Shown: positions 33,234 to 42,114 of the stretch, piece after piece | How positions within the stretch are numbered: the stretch's first letter is position 1 | Layout: each line of letters opens with the position of its first letter | Origin: Pseudomonadota bacterium | GTDB lineage: Bacteria; Pseudomonadota; Alphaproteobacteria; Rhizobiales; Pleomorphomonadaceae | Assembly: GCA_023436885.1 (NCBI GenBank) | Contig: JAEZHI010000016.1 | Span: 1-64,000 of the forward strand | Length of the DNA stretch: 64,000 bases | Direction of reading: 5' to 3' | The notes under the pieces: generated by a model | What the model saw: only the letters and a program-made list of their open reading frames with translations | Told to the model about the DNA's origin: nothing | The model's database searches: none | Position numbers and translations under genes: made by a program

Positions 33234-33815
33234 TCACCTGTCAGCGGTGGCCCACCCCTTCACGCTGACATCTGCCAGCGCTTCGAATACAGCCGGTGTG
33301 CGTTCCAGGCGGGCGATGGTTCGCGCGCCTTCGAGGGCTGCGACCAAGGCCACCGCGGTGGAGGATGCGCGCGCCGGAGCAAAGCCACACCCCCTGAAAT
33401 GCGCGGCAATAACCTCGGTCGAAGCGGCAAAACCGCGCGCGACCCGCTCGGTCAGCTCCGCATCGATGGCGGGCAGCTCATTCGCCAGATTTTGCATGAG
33501 ACATCCATACTGGAAATCGGCTGCGACCATTTCGGCCGCGAAGGCGCTGAAAAGCTGCTCAGCGAACTTCAGAGCATCGCCGGTCGTATTTGCGGAAATA
33601 GTCCGCAACACAGCAATCCTGGCTGCGATGTAATGATCGATCGCCTCTTCCGCGAGCTGGGCCTTGCCGCGCGGAAAGTGGAAGTAGAACGATCCCTTCG
33701 GCGCACCGCTTTCTTCAAGGATCTGGGTCAGTCCCGTCGCGGTGTAGCCTTGGATGCGAAACAGTCGTTCAGCGGTGGCAATGGCGCGATCGCGCGCGTC
33801 GGTCTTGCGTGTCAT
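33234..33815 (-). CDS. TetR-family transcriptional regulator (LmrA/YxaF-like)
   Basis: A 193-residue TetR protein. The helix-turn-helix is AIATAERLFRIQGYTATGLTQILEESGAPKGSFYFHFPRGKAQLAEEAI, about residues 10-58. The PKGS.Y.HFP.GK segment is typical of the LmrA/YxaF branch. The start at 33815 (MTRKTDARDRA) leaves the double palindrome at 33849-33881 upstream. It very likely represses the divergent epoxide-hydrolase-like gene and itself. Confidence 0.92.
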   Translation of the reverse strand: MTRKTDARDRAIATAERLFRIQGYTATGLTQILEESGAPKGSFYFHFPRGKAQLAEEAIDHYIAARIAVLRTISANTTGDALKFAEQLFSAFAAEMVAADFQYGCLMQNLANELPAIDAELTERVARGFAASTEVIAAHFRGCGFAPARASSTAVALVAALEGARTIARLERTPAVFEALADVSVKGWATADR

Positions 33816-33848
33816 GCCGCAAATATAACATGCCTCGCTTGACGCTTC

Positions 33849-33881
33849 TATGGTGATCGCCATACTATGGTGATCACCATA
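33849..33881. promoter_or_regulatory. Tandem 16-bp palindromes between TetR and hydrolase genes
   Basis: TATGGTGATCGCCATA (33849-33864) and the perfect TATGGTGATCACCATA (33866-33881) lie one base apart. The second overlaps an upstream in-frame ATG of the hydrolase frame, which is therefore unlikely to be its start. Two repressor dimers could bind side by side over the divergent promoters. Confidence 0.85.
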
Positions 33882-33893
33882 TTAAGAGGCCAT

Positions 33894-35228
33894 ATGAGCC
33901 ATTCACAGAGCTTCAAGCCAACGCCGTCCCGACGAGCCGTCCTGGCGATGGGCGCGGCGAGCCTGGTTGCGGCGTCCCTTCGACCGGCCCGCGCAATCCC
34001 AATGGGAGAAACTGACTTGACGATGCAGTCCTATGGCGAGGGTACGCTGCCCAATGGTATGCGCTCGCGTATGATCCATGGGGTCAACGGCCTCGACGTT
34101 CATATTCTTGAGGCCGGTCATGAGAGTCCCGGCCGGCCGCTGGCGCTGCTTCTGCACGGCTTCCCTGATCTGGCTTATGGCTGGCGGCACCTGATCCCGA
34201 TCCTGGCCGACGCCGGATACCATGTCGTGGCGCCCGACCAGCGCGGCTATGGCCGCACGACCGGCTGGGCCGGCGGCTATGACGCTCCGCTCGCGCCCTT
34301 CGGCTTGTTGAACATGGCGCGCGACGCGATCGGATTGGTTTGGGCCTTGGGGTATCGGCATACGGCGATGCTGGTGGGGCACGACTTCGGTTCGCCTGTG
34401 GCGGTCTATTGCGCGCTCGCCCGACCGGATGTCTTTCCCTCGGTTGTGCTGATGAGCGCGCCGTTCCCTGGTGCGCCGGCGTTTCCGTTCGATACCGCGG
34501 AACAGGAGGGATCTTCGGCCCAACCGAATACCGACAACCAAAAGCTGGCGGCCGCGCTGGCGGCGCTCGATCCGCCGAGAGAATACTATCAGCAATACCT
34601 GAGCGCGCAGCGAGCCAACGATGACATGTGGCACCCGCCCCAAGGTCTGCGCGCGTTTCTTCGGGCGTTTTTCCACGTCAAGAGCGCCGACTGGACTGGA
34701 AACAGGCCACATCCGCTGAAGGGGCGAACCGCCGCAGACCTTGCTGAGATGCCCACCTATTATGTCATGGAGCTCGGCAAGACGATGCCCGAGACGGTGG
34801 CTCCGTTTGAACCGTCCGTCGCCGAAGTTGAGGCCTGCAAATGGCTCACCGAAACGGAGCTTGGGGTGTACGTGGACGAGTATGGCCGTACCGGGTTTCA
34901 GGGCGCCCTGCAGGCTTATCGCGTCGTCTCCGATCCTGGCCTGAATGCCGAGTTGCGCCTGTTTTCGGGCAGGACGATCGATGTCCCGTCGCTCTTCATC
35001 GGCGGGACGAGCGATTGGGGCCCCTATTCGGTGCCGGGCGCGCTCGACCTCATGCGGACCAAGGCGGCGACGAGGATGGCCGGCATCGAGCTGATCGACG
35101 GCGCCGGCCATTGGATCCAGCAGGAGCAGCCGGCTCGGCTCGGTTCGCTGTTGCTCGCCTTTGCCAAGGAGGCGGCGGATCACGCCGGTGATTTTGGATC
35201 TGGCAACCGTCCGGGCATGTCGAAATAA
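33894..35228 (+). CDS. Exported epoxide-hydrolase-like alpha/beta hydrolase
   Basis: A 444-residue alpha/beta hydrolase with epoxide-hydrolase features. The oxyanion motif is LLHGFPD, the nucleophile is probably Asp in VGHDFGSPVAV rather than Ser, cap-domain tyrosines lie in REYYQQYL, and the last His is in DGAGHWIQQEQP. The first 40 residues carry SRRAVLAMGAASLVAASLRPARA, a Tat-type signal, so the enzyme may be periplasmic. It would open epoxides to diols. A DUF2867-type gene follows 22 bases downstream in the same operon. Confidence 0.85.
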   Translation: MSHSQSFKPTPSRRAVLAMGAASLVAASLRPARAIPMGETDLTMQSYGEGTLPNGMRSRMIHGVNGLDVHILEAGHESPGRPLALLLHGFPDLAYGWRHLIPILADAGYHVVAPDQRGYGRTTGWAGGYDAPLAPFGLLNMARDAIGLVWALGYRHTAMLVGHDFGSPVAVYCALARPDVFPSVVLMSAPFPGAPAFPFDTAEQEGSSAQPNTDNQKLAAALAALDPPREYYQQYLSAQRANDDMWHPPQGLRAFLRAFFHVKSADWTGNRPHPLKGRTAADLAEMPTYYVMELGKTMPETVAPFEPSVAEVEACKWLTETELGVYVDEYGRTGFQGALQAYRVVSDPGLNAELRLFSGRTIDVPSLFIGGTSDWGPYSVPGALDLMRTKAATRMAGIELIDGAGHWIQQEQPARLGSLLLAFAKEAADHAGDFGSGNRPGMSK

Positions 35229-35250
35229 TACCCCATGTCTGGAGCTGAGC

Positions 35251-35796
35251 ATGCAGAGCTATCCGAAGATCGAGCTGGCCGCCTTGCCGCCGGCCTCAAG
35301 ATTGAGTTCGTCCTATGGCCGCGCCGACTTTGCCGATGCGTTCTCAGTAGATTTGCCGGAAACGGTGTCGAGTAACGCGGAGGAGCTTGCCGGGCATGTC
35401 TTTACCCAGCAGCCGGGATGGATCGCGATGCTGATGAGCCTTCGAGATGGTCTTGTCCGGCCTTTCGGCATCAAGAGAGCGGCCGATTTCGAGGCCAGCG
35501 GAGGCGACCGTATCAGCATCTTTCGGGTCTTCGAGCGACATCAGGACGAGATCATCCTGGGAGAAGACGACAGGCATCTCGATTTTCGCGTTTCGGTCCT
35601 CTTGCTGCCGGCGTCCGAGGATAGGCCGCGCCGACTGATCGTAACGACACTTGTCTTCTACAACCGTCTGCTCGGCCGCGCCTACATCGCTCTTATCGCG
35701 CCCTTCCATCGCAGGGTGGTGCGAGCGTCGCTCGAACGAGCGCAGGAGCGCGGATGGCCGCTTGATAGCGGCAATCCCCCGGCGTCGTCTTCCTAG
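35251..35796 (+). CDS. DUF2867 family protein
   Basis: A 181-residue protein resembling DUF2867: DFADAFSVDLP, PGWIAMLMSLRDGLVRPFGIK, FRVFERHQDEIILGEDDRHLDFRVSVLL and VVRASLER fit its conserved blocks. The fold is probably SRPBCC-like, hydrophobic-ligand binding; the function is unknown. Its stop codon TAG is already part of the rhizobial repeat that follows. It is co-directional with the hydrolase and likely shares its TetR control. Confidence 0.8.
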   Translation: MQSYPKIELAALPPASRLSSSYGRADFADAFSVDLPETVSSNAEELAGHVFTQQPGWIAMLMSLRDGLVRPFGIKRAADFEASGGDRISIFRVFERHQDEIILGEDDRHLDFRVSVLLLPASEDRPRRLIVTTLVFYNRLLGRAYIALIAPFHRRVVRASLERAQERGWPLDSGNPPASSS

Positions 35797-35903
35797 AGCT
35801 TTTCCGGTGAACTCAGGTTCACCCAAAAAGCTTCATCTCTTCGTTAAGGCGCAGTTCCACACGCAAAACCGGTTCCCACTTTTGCTGGTACTGCTCCAGG
35901 GCG
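35794..35903. repeat. Rhizobial-type palindromic intergenic repeat, site 1
   Basis: The run contains TAGAGCTTTTCCGGTGAACT, an imperfect inverse, and GCAAAACCGGTTCCCACTTT, the block common to rhizobial intergenic mosaic repeats. It begins inside the stop codon of the DUF2867 gene. The following 35904-36046 hold the TGAATCAGACCGGCGCTTCA and ATGCTT/AAGCAT pieces often found with the same repeats and no gene. Confidence 0.75.
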
Positions 35904-36046
35904 AATGAGGTGTCTGACGCAGCGAGAGCCGGCGCGCTTGGGCCGCAGGTCGCGGGATTGAGCAGCAAACTGTGCATTGGCAGACTCGGAGCGTCGATCT
36001 GGTTGAATCAGACCGGCGCTTCAGGTTCATGCTTGAGAAGCATCAT

Positions 36047-36640
36047 CTAGACGATGCTCGTTTTACTCCGATCGGATGATGCTTTGCGTGCGAGGCCGGC
36101 CATGACGGTGTCCACCAGCCGCTCGGCCTGCGCGCGTCCGTCGGCGTCGGCCGGCAGGCGCCAGAGGAAGCTCATGAGCATCAGGATGTCGGCGGCGAGC
36201 AGTCCGTCGCGCATGCTGCCCTCGGCGACGCAGGCGGCGATCAGCTGATCGATGGCGGCAATCACCGGCGCATAGGTTCCCTGGATGGCCTCCTGCGCGG
36301 CAGGGCTGTGCAGCGCTTCGCCGAGGCCGTGCTTGACGCGGATATAGTCGGTGAGCGTGGCGAACCAGAGGCGGAAGGCCCGGTGCGGCGCGTTCTCGGC
36401 GAGCAGCTGCGGCACCGACGCCACCAGGCGCTCGATGTCGTGGGCGTAGACCGCGAGGATCAGCGCCTCGCGGGTAGGGAAATGCCGGTAGAGCGTGCCG
36501 GCGCCGACCCCGGCGCGCTTGGCGATCTCGTTCATCGAGGTCGCCCCCGATTCCGCAAAGGCGTCGTGGGCGATCTCCAGAATGTGCTGCCGGTTCTTCA
36601 GCGCATCGGCGCGCTGGGCCGGCTGGGATTGCTCTGTCAC
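36047..36640 (-). CDS. TetR-family transcriptional regulator
   Basis: A 197-residue TetR repressor. The helix-turn-helix is ILEIAHDAFAESGATSMNEIAKRAGVGAGTLYRHFPTREALILAVY, about residues 20-66. The GAGTLYRHFPTRE type often controls reductases or efflux genes. Two strong palindromes lie in the spacer to the divergent aldo/keto reductase at 36761, its likely target. Confidence 0.93.
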   Translation of the reverse strand: MTEQSQPAQRADALKNRQHILEIAHDAFAESGATSMNEIAKRAGVGAGTLYRHFPTREALILAVYAHDIERLVASVPQLLAENAPHRAFRLWFATLTDYIRVKHGLGEALHSPAAQEAIQGTYAPVIAAIDQLIAACVAEGSMRDGLLAADILMLMSFLWRLPADADGRAQAERLVDTVMAGLARKASSDRSKTSIV

Positions 36641-36680
36641 GCCGCCACCTCCCGCATATGTTATCGCATGCCCCTTGTTA

Positions 36681-36731
36681 AACGGAGAACTCTCCGTTAA
36701 TCCATTGGCGGTGAAACGGAGAATTCTCCGG
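36681..36731. promoter_or_regulatory. Double palindromic operator between TetR and aldo/keto reductase genes
   Basis: AACGGAGAACTCTCCGTT (36681-36698) is a perfect palindrome, and CGGAGAATTCTCCG (36717-36730) is a second one with the same half-site. Both are in the divergent spacer. The half-site CGGAGA is well suited to a TetR dimer. Confidence 0.85.
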
Positions 36732-36760
36732 TCGATTGTTCCTGCACTTTAGGAGGCATC

Positions 36761-37813
36761 ATGGACTACATCAAGCTCGGCACCACCGGCCTGGACGTGT
36801 CGCCCATCGCCATCGGCGCGATGACCTATGGCGACCCGAAGCGCGGCCACCCCGTGTGGTCGCTGCCGGAGGAGGAGAGCCGGCCGCTGATCCGCCATGC
36901 CATCGAGCAGGGCATCAATTTCTTCGACACGGCCAACATGTATTCGCAAGGCTCCAGCGAGGAGATCCTGGGGCGGGCGCTCAAGGATTTCGCCGACCGG
37001 GACGACGTGGTGATCGCCACCAAGCTCAGGCACCCGATGCGCCCCGGCCCCAACGGCAAGGGCCTGTCGCGCAAGGCGATCATGACCGAGATCGACCACA
37101 GCCTCCGCCGGCTCGGCACCGATTATGTCGACCTCTACCAGATCCACCGCAACGACCCGAGGACGCCGCTTGAGGAAACGCTGGATGCGCTCAACAATCT
37201 CGTGAAGGCCGGCAAGGTTCGCTATCTCGGTGCCTCGTCGATGCCCGCCTGGGAGTTTTCCAAGGCGCTGCACCTGCAGAAGGCCAGGGGATGGGCGCGC
37301 TTCGTCTCCATGCAGGACCACTACAACCTGCTCGCCCGCGAGGAGGAGCGTGAGATGCTGCCGCTCTGCAAGGATGAGGGCGTCGGCACCATCGTGTGGA
37401 GCCCGCTGGCGCGTGGCCGGCTGGCCCGGCCCTTCGATGAGGCGAAAGCGACGACGCGTTCGGGCAGCGACCCTTTCGCCGACATGCTCTACACGCAACT
37501 GACGGCCGACAGCGACCGGGCGATCATCGATGCCGTCGGGGCGATTGCCGCGGCGCGCGGCGTGTCGCGGGCGCAGATCGCGCTCGCCTGGCTGAGGCGC
37601 AACCCGGTGGTGACCGCCCCCATCGTCGGCGCCAGCTCGACGGCGCAGATTGACGATGCCGTCGCCTCGCTGTCGATCAATCTCAGCGATGACGAGGTGC
37701 GACGCCTGGAGGCGCCCTACACGCCGCGCCACGACTTCCAGGGCATTTCCGACGATCGCCAGATGCAGCGCATCATGGATCAGATTCCCGGCTACACGAG
37801 GGTTGCGCGCTGA
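36761..37813 (+). CDS. Aldo/keto reductase
   Basis: A 350-residue aldo/keto reductase of the YajO/AKR11-13-like type. The tetrad Asp and Tyr are in FFDTANMYSQGSSEE (near 54-62), Lys in IATKL near 87 and His in LYQIHRNDP near 127. NADPH contacts are in APIVGASSTAQIDDA near 290. The start follows AGGAGG four bases upstream. It converges with the EamA transporter gene at a 12-base gap. The TetR gene is the likely repressor. Confidence 0.93.
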   Translation: MDYIKLGTTGLDVSPIAIGAMTYGDPKRGHPVWSLPEEESRPLIRHAIEQGINFFDTANMYSQGSSEEILGRALKDFADRDDVVIATKLRHPMRPGPNGKGLSRKAIMTEIDHSLRRLGTDYVDLYQIHRNDPRTPLEETLDALNNLVKAGKVRYLGASSMPAWEFSKALHLQKARGWARFVSMQDHYNLLAREEEREMLPLCKDEGVGTIVWSPLARGRLARPFDEAKATTRSGSDPFADMLYTQLTADSDRAIIDAVGAIAAARGVSRAQIALAWLRRNPVVTAPIVGASSTAQIDDAVASLSINLSDDEVRRLEAPYTPRHDFQGISDDRQMQRIMDQIPGYTRVAR

Positions 37814-37825
37814 AAGGGCTGGTGC

Positions 37826-38737
37826 TTAAGACTCCGCCCCGCAGGCCGGTGCCAGCCTTGTCGGCGCCGGCAGGCGGAGCTTGAAGCCGATGGTGCAGGC
37901 GGCGATCAGCACCAGGCCGATGCCCTGCGTCACCGAGAGGGGATGGTTGTAGATCGACCAGTCGATCAGGATGGCGACCAGCGGGTAGACGAAGTTGAGG
38001 ATGGCGATGGCCGGGGTGCTGAGGCGCGGATAGGCGGCATACATCAGCGCGTAGGAAATGCCGGTGTGCAGCACGCCGATGCCGACGAGCCAGCCCCATG
38101 CCGCCGATGGGATGGAATAGCTCGCGAAGGGGGCGAGCATCAGCGCGCCGGTCACCGTCTGGCAGAGCGTGGTGACTTCGGCGCGCTGCTGGCCGAGCTG
38201 CTTGGCGAGGATGGTGGCGATGGCATAGAGCAGTGCGGCGAACAGCGTCAGGCCGATGCCGAGCAGCCATCTGTCGCTGTTCGCTGCGGGATGGCCGAGA
38301 ATGCCGCTCGACAGCACGAGGCCGACAAAGGCGCCGACGATCCAGAGGATCTGCCCCGGCGACACCCGCTCGCCCAGGAAGATCACGCCGATCAGCACCA
38401 CCATGAAGGGCTGCACGTGATAGACGATGGTGGTGGTGGCGATGGTCGTCATCGGGAAGCTGGCGAAGAATGCCACCCAGTTGACGACCAAGCAGACACC
38501 GATCAGCACGGCCATGCCGATGCCGCGCCAGGTCAGTGACGGGTCCGGCAGATAGCCACGGAGCACGCACCAGGCGCCGAGGAACAGGCTGGCGAAGATG
38601 CAGCGCCAGAACACCACCGTCACCGGGTCCAGCCCGGTTTCGATCACGAAGGCGCCGATCGTGCCGATGATCACCATGGCCAGCGTCAGCTTGAGGGTGG
38701 GCGAACTGAGCGCCGAGCGGGAAGCGGTGTCGGTCAT
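37826..38737 (-). CDS. DMT-superfamily transporter, EamA type
   Basis: A 303-residue inner-membrane protein with ten predicted helices in two EamA repeats. Visible segments include LTLAMVIIGTIGAFVIETG, GIGMAVLIGVCLVVNWVAFFASF, MVVLIGVIFLGERVSPGQILWIVGAFVGLVL and AIAILNFVYPLVAILIDW. The 'FLGE...Q..G...G..GV' block marks the family. It exports or imports small metabolites; the substrate is unknown. A longer open frame to 38845 only translates the intergenic repeat. The LysR gene at 38938 is divergent. Confidence 0.92.
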   Translation of the reverse strand: MTDTASRSALSSPTLKLTLAMVIIGTIGAFVIETGLDPVTVVFWRCIFASLFLGAWCVLRGYLPDPSLTWRGIGMAVLIGVCLVVNWVAFFASFPMTTIATTTIVYHVQPFMVVLIGVIFLGERVSPGQILWIVGAFVGLVLSSGILGHPAANSDRWLLGIGLTLFAALLYAIATILAKQLGQQRAEVTTLCQTVTGALMLAPFASYSIPSAAWGWLVGIGVLHTGISYALMYAAYPRLSTPAIAILNFVYPLVAILIDWSIYNHPLSVTQGIGLVLIAACTIGFKLRLPAPTRLAPACGAES

Positions 38738-38750
38738 GGGAAACCCTGAA

Positions 38751-38850
38751 GCAACTCCAGCAAAAGTGGGAACCGGTTTTGCGTCCGGAGTTGCGTGAAA
38801 ACAATGGGATAGAGCATGTCCGGTGAACCAGAGTTCGCCGGACATGCTCT
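38751..38850. repeat. Rhizobial-type palindromic intergenic repeat, site 2
   Basis: Two hairpins lie side by side. GCAACTCC/GGAGTTGC (38751-38794) encloses GTGGGAACCGGTTTTGC. AGAGCATGTCCGGTGAAC pairs with GTTCGCCGGACATGCTCT (38811-38850) with one mismatch. They occupy the EamA-LysR spacer, so the transporter promoter must be inside or the element reads into it. Confidence 0.85.
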
Positions 38851-38937
38851 TGACTGAAAGTCTCCCTTACCTTGCGGGACAAAAACCATCCACTCAAACG
38901 AATAGATTTGGACGATTTCATTCGTTATGCTGATAGC

Positions 38938-39792
38938 ATGACCCAATACCCGCTCGACCTCGACCTGCTCAAGACCTTCGTCGCCGTTGTGGAGGCCGGC
39001 AACTTCTCCAATGCCGCACCGAAGGTTGGTCGCAGCCAGTCGGCCATCAGCATGCAGATGCAGCGCCTCGAAGAGGAACTGGGCCGGTCGCTGCTGGTGC
39101 GGATGCCGCGCGCGGTGGTGCCCAATGCCGCCGGCGCCGACCTGTTGGTCTACGCCCGGCGTCTGCTGCGCCTGTCCGACGAGGCGCGGGCCAGCCTGTC
39201 GCGGCCCGACGATGCGGGCATGGTCCGCCTGGGTGTGCCGGACGATTACGCCGCCTTCGTGTTACCGCCGGTGCTCGCCCGCTTTGCCGAGGACTATCCG
39301 CGCGTCAACGTCGAGCTGGTCTGCGAGCCGTCGCGCCTTCTGGTGCCGGCGGTGGAGGAGGGGAGGATCGATCTCGCCATCGTCACGCGGTTGCCGCACC
39401 AGCCGTTCGAAGTGGTGCGGCGGGAGCCGTTCGTCTGGGTGGCCTCGCCCCATCACGTCGCCTGGACGCTCGACCCGTTGCCGGTGGCGCTGTTCGAGAC
39501 GGCCTGCGCGGCGCGGATGAACGTGGTCGATGCCTTGAGCATCGCCGGCCGGCCCTATCGCAGCACCTATTCGAGCGCCAGCCTTCTCGGGCTTTGCGCT
39601 GTGGTGCAGGCCGGCCTCGCTGTGGCCGGCCTCGCCCTCTCAAGCGTGCCGCCGACGCTGACCATCATCGGCGAGGCGGAGGGCCTGCCGCCGATGGAAC
39701 CGCTCGACATGAGCCTCATCCGCAACCCGGCCTCGGACACGGCGGCGGTCTCCCGGCTGGACGAGTTCCTGCGTAAGGCCCTGCACGGCTGA
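38938..39792 (+). CDS. LysR-family transcriptional regulator
   Basis: A 284-residue LysR protein. The helix-turn-helix LDLLKTFVAVVEAGNFSNAAPKVGRSQSAISMQMQRLEEELGRSLL covers about residues 7-54. The effector domain begins at MVRLGVPDDYAAFVLPPVLARF. I chose the ATG at 38938, which is at the normal LysR position; the frame is open 22 codons further. It probably controls the divergent EamA transporter. Confidence 0.92.
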   Translation: MTQYPLDLDLLKTFVAVVEAGNFSNAAPKVGRSQSAISMQMQRLEEELGRSLLVRMPRAVVPNAAGADLLVYARRLLRLSDEARASLSRPDDAGMVRLGVPDDYAAFVLPPVLARFAEDYPRVNVELVCEPSRLLVPAVEEGRIDLAIVTRLPHQPFEVVRREPFVWVASPHHVAWTLDPLPVALFETACAARMNVVDALSIAGRPYRSTYSSASLLGLCAVVQAGLAVAGLALSSVPPTLTIIGEAEGLPPMEPLDMSLIRNPASDTAAVSRLDEFLRKALHG

Positions 39793-40061
39793 GGGGCGCG
39801 GTAGCCGGGCAGGCCGTTTCACGACGAGTGAGCGGATAGTCGCTTCCGAAGTATTTCCCCTTAGATCGAAGGTCGATTGACTAGTTTTGACACGTTATCT
39901 CGCATACATCTCATTCATATTGGCATAATTTGCGATTTTTGGCATTAAATCCCGATGATTAATATGATCCGTTCATACTGATTTGTTTAGAATATCCCGC
40001 GATGATGCAGCCTCTGATTTCTATTCGTCTGGCGGTTCGCCAGATCTGACGCGGGGCGCAA

Positions 40062-42113
40062 ATGTCCATACGTCTTCAATTGCTTTTCGTAACCGCACTG
40101 ACCGCTATTCTCCTGACCATCCAGGTGGTCATCTCCTTTTTCAGCGCGGTTGACGCAACGAGAAGCGCCACCGAGACCATCCACGCGCAGGCGCTGCAGG
40201 ATCTGGCGCTCAGCGTCACCCAGGGCTTTGCCATCGATCGCGGCCAGACCAATGGCGTGGCGAGCGGCCTGCAGCTTTCGCCCGAGGCGAGCGACAAGCT
40301 TTCCGCCGTGCGCAAGAAGAGCCTTGCCGATCTCGATAGTCTGCTGACCGAGGCCGGAAGCAACGACACCAGCGCGGTGAAGGCGGCGGTCGCCCAGGCA
40401 AGCGATGTTCGCGGCCGCATCCACGGCAGCCTGCCGGCAGACAAGCAGGAGCGGCAGGCGTTATCGCGCGACTGGTTCGCGGCGCAGACCAAGGCGATCG
40501 AGGCAGTGGATGCGCTCGCCAGCAAGATGGTGGCCGAGGACGACCACATGGCCAGCACGCTTCTGGTGCGGGCCGGCGAGGCGCGGCATCAGATCTGGGA
40601 GATTGCCGAGTTCCTCGGGCGCGAGCGCGGCATGGTCAACGGCCTTCTCGCCTCGCAAGCGGTACCGACCACCGAGCAGCTGATACGGCTCGCCGAATAT
40701 CGCGGCCACGTGCTCTCCGCCTGGACGGCGGCGCGGCCCAAGGTGGAGCAGCTCGGCGCCGACATGTCCGGCCCGCTGTCGGCGGCGCAGGACGCGCTTT
40801 CCGGCTCCTTCGATCAGACGCGCCAGACCGTCTATGGCGCCTTCCTCGCCGGCAAGGCGCCAGCGATGGCCGCGCAGGACTGGTTCACCGAGGCGACCAA
40901 AGCCATCGACAGCGTCGGCGCGCTGCAGAAGGCAGTGGGCGCCCATGTGGCGGGCATGATGGAGGCGCAGCGCTCGGCCGCCAACGGCGAATTCGTCTGG
41001 GCCTTCGTGCTGCTGGCCGGTGCGCTGGTGGCTACGGCGCTGACGCTGGCCATCGCCCATTGGGGCATCACCTCGCCGCTGACACGCCTGACCAATGTCA
41101 CCCGCGCGCTGACCGCCGGCCAGCTCGACGTCGATATTGCCGCCACCAGCCGGGGCGATGAGATCGGCCATCTGTTCCGCTCGGTGATCGAGTTCCGTAG
41201 TGCCCTCGTCGAGGCGGCTGAGCTACGCGAGGAGCGCGCCCGGCTGGAGCAGGAGGCCGAGGCGGAGAAGCTGCGCAACCGGCAGAAGCTCGCCGACGGT
41301 CTGGAAGCCACGGTGGGCACGGTGGCCGCCTCGCTCGGCACTGCCGCCTTGCAGCTCGAAAGCGCCGCCAACACGCTGTCGGCCGGCGCCGAGGAAACCT
41401 CCAACCAGTCGACGGCGGTGGTGCGCGCCGCCGAATATGCCCAGCAGGGCACGCAATCGGCAGCCGGCGCCACCGAGGAGCTCTCCTCATCCGTGAAGGA
41501 GATCGGCCGGCAGGTGGAAGCCTCCAGCGAGGCGGCGAAGGCGGCCGTGCGGCTGGCCGACGACACGGCCAAACAGGTGCTGGGCCTTGCCCACACCGCC
41601 CAGCAGATCGAAACGGTAGTGGCGCTGATCGCCGACATCGCCGCGCGCACCAACCTCCTCGCGCTCAACGCCACCATCGAGGCGGCGCGGGCCGGCGAAG
41701 CCGGCAAGGGCTTTGCCGTTGTCGCCTCCGAGGTGAAGGAGCTGGCGGCGCAGACCGAAAAGGCCACCTCGGAAATCTCCAGCCAGGCGACCGAGATTCA
41801 GACTGCCACCCGCGCCTCGTCGGAAGCCATCGAGACCATCGCCACCCGCGTGCGCGACATCGGCGCCACCACGGCCGCCATCGCCGCCGCCGTCACCGAA
41901 CAGGAAGCGGCCACTGCCGAAGTCGCCCGCTCCATCTCCATGGCGGCCGGCGCCGCCAGCGAAGTGGGCGGCAGCATCTTCGGCGTGGCCGATGCCGCCA
42001 AGGAAACCTCGCGCACCTCGTCGGAGGTGAACGGAGCCGCCTCGTCACTCAGCGGGCTGGTGGGCCAGCTCAAGCAGGAAGTGGCGAACGTGGTGGTGGG
42101 GCTGAGGGGGTAG
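40062..42113 (+). CDS. Methyl-accepting chemotaxis protein
   Basis: A 683-residue receptor. The first transmembrane helix is at about 7-29. A helical periplasmic sensor domain (about 30-305) carries an R-x-Q/R-x-x-G-type segment (FAIDRGQTNGVASGL) and RERGMVNGLLA, which resembles the nitrate/nitrite-sensing NIT fold. The second helix is at about 308-330, and HAMP (ITSPLTRLTNVTRALTAGQL..) at 331-385. The cytoplasmic signalling domain at about 430-680 has the hairpin tip LIADIAARTNLLALNATIEA near 525-545. It couples to CheA/CheW; no che genes are nearby. The upstream 39793-40061 is AT-rich and holds no gene. Confidence 0.93.
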   Translation: MSIRLQLLFVTALTAILLTIQVVISFFSAVDATRSATETIHAQALQDLALSVTQGFAIDRGQTNGVASGLQLSPEASDKLSAVRKKSLADLDSLLTEAGSNDTSAVKAAVAQASDVRGRIHGSLPADKQERQALSRDWFAAQTKAIEAVDALASKMVAEDDHMASTLLVRAGEARHQIWEIAEFLGRERGMVNGLLASQAVPTTEQLIRLAEYRGHVLSAWTAARPKVEQLGADMSGPLSAAQDALSGSFDQTRQTVYGAFLAGKAPAMAAQDWFTEATKAIDSVGALQKAVGAHVAGMMEAQRSAANGEFVWAFVLLAGALVATALTLAIAHWGITSPLTRLTNVTRALTAGQLDVDIAATSRGDEIGHLFRSVIEFRSALVEAAELREERARLEQEAEAEKLRNRQKLADGLEATVGTVAASLGTAALQLESAANTLSAGAEETSNQSTAVVRAAEYAQQGTQSAAGATEELSSSVKEIGRQVEASSEAAKAAVRLADDTAKQVLGLAHTAQQIETVVALIADIAARTNLLALNATIEAARAGEAGKGFAVVASEVKELAAQTEKATSEISSQATEIQTATRASSEAIETIATRVRDIGATTAAIAAAVTEQEAATAEVARSISMAAGAASEVGGSIFGVADAAKETSRTSSEVNGAASSLSGLVGQLKQEVANVVVGLRG

Positions 42114-42114
42114 T

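Noticed and set aside
33903..35252. A 449-codon minus-strand frame
   Set aside because: It is antisense to the epoxide-hydrolase-like gene, which has catalytic motifs and an operator in the right place.
35833..36030. A 65-codon minus-strand frame
   Set aside because: It lies wholly in rhizobial repeat sequence and its translation has no coding character.
38738..38845. Longer start for the EamA transporter
   Set aside because: The extra 36 residues only translate the intergenic palindromic repeat.
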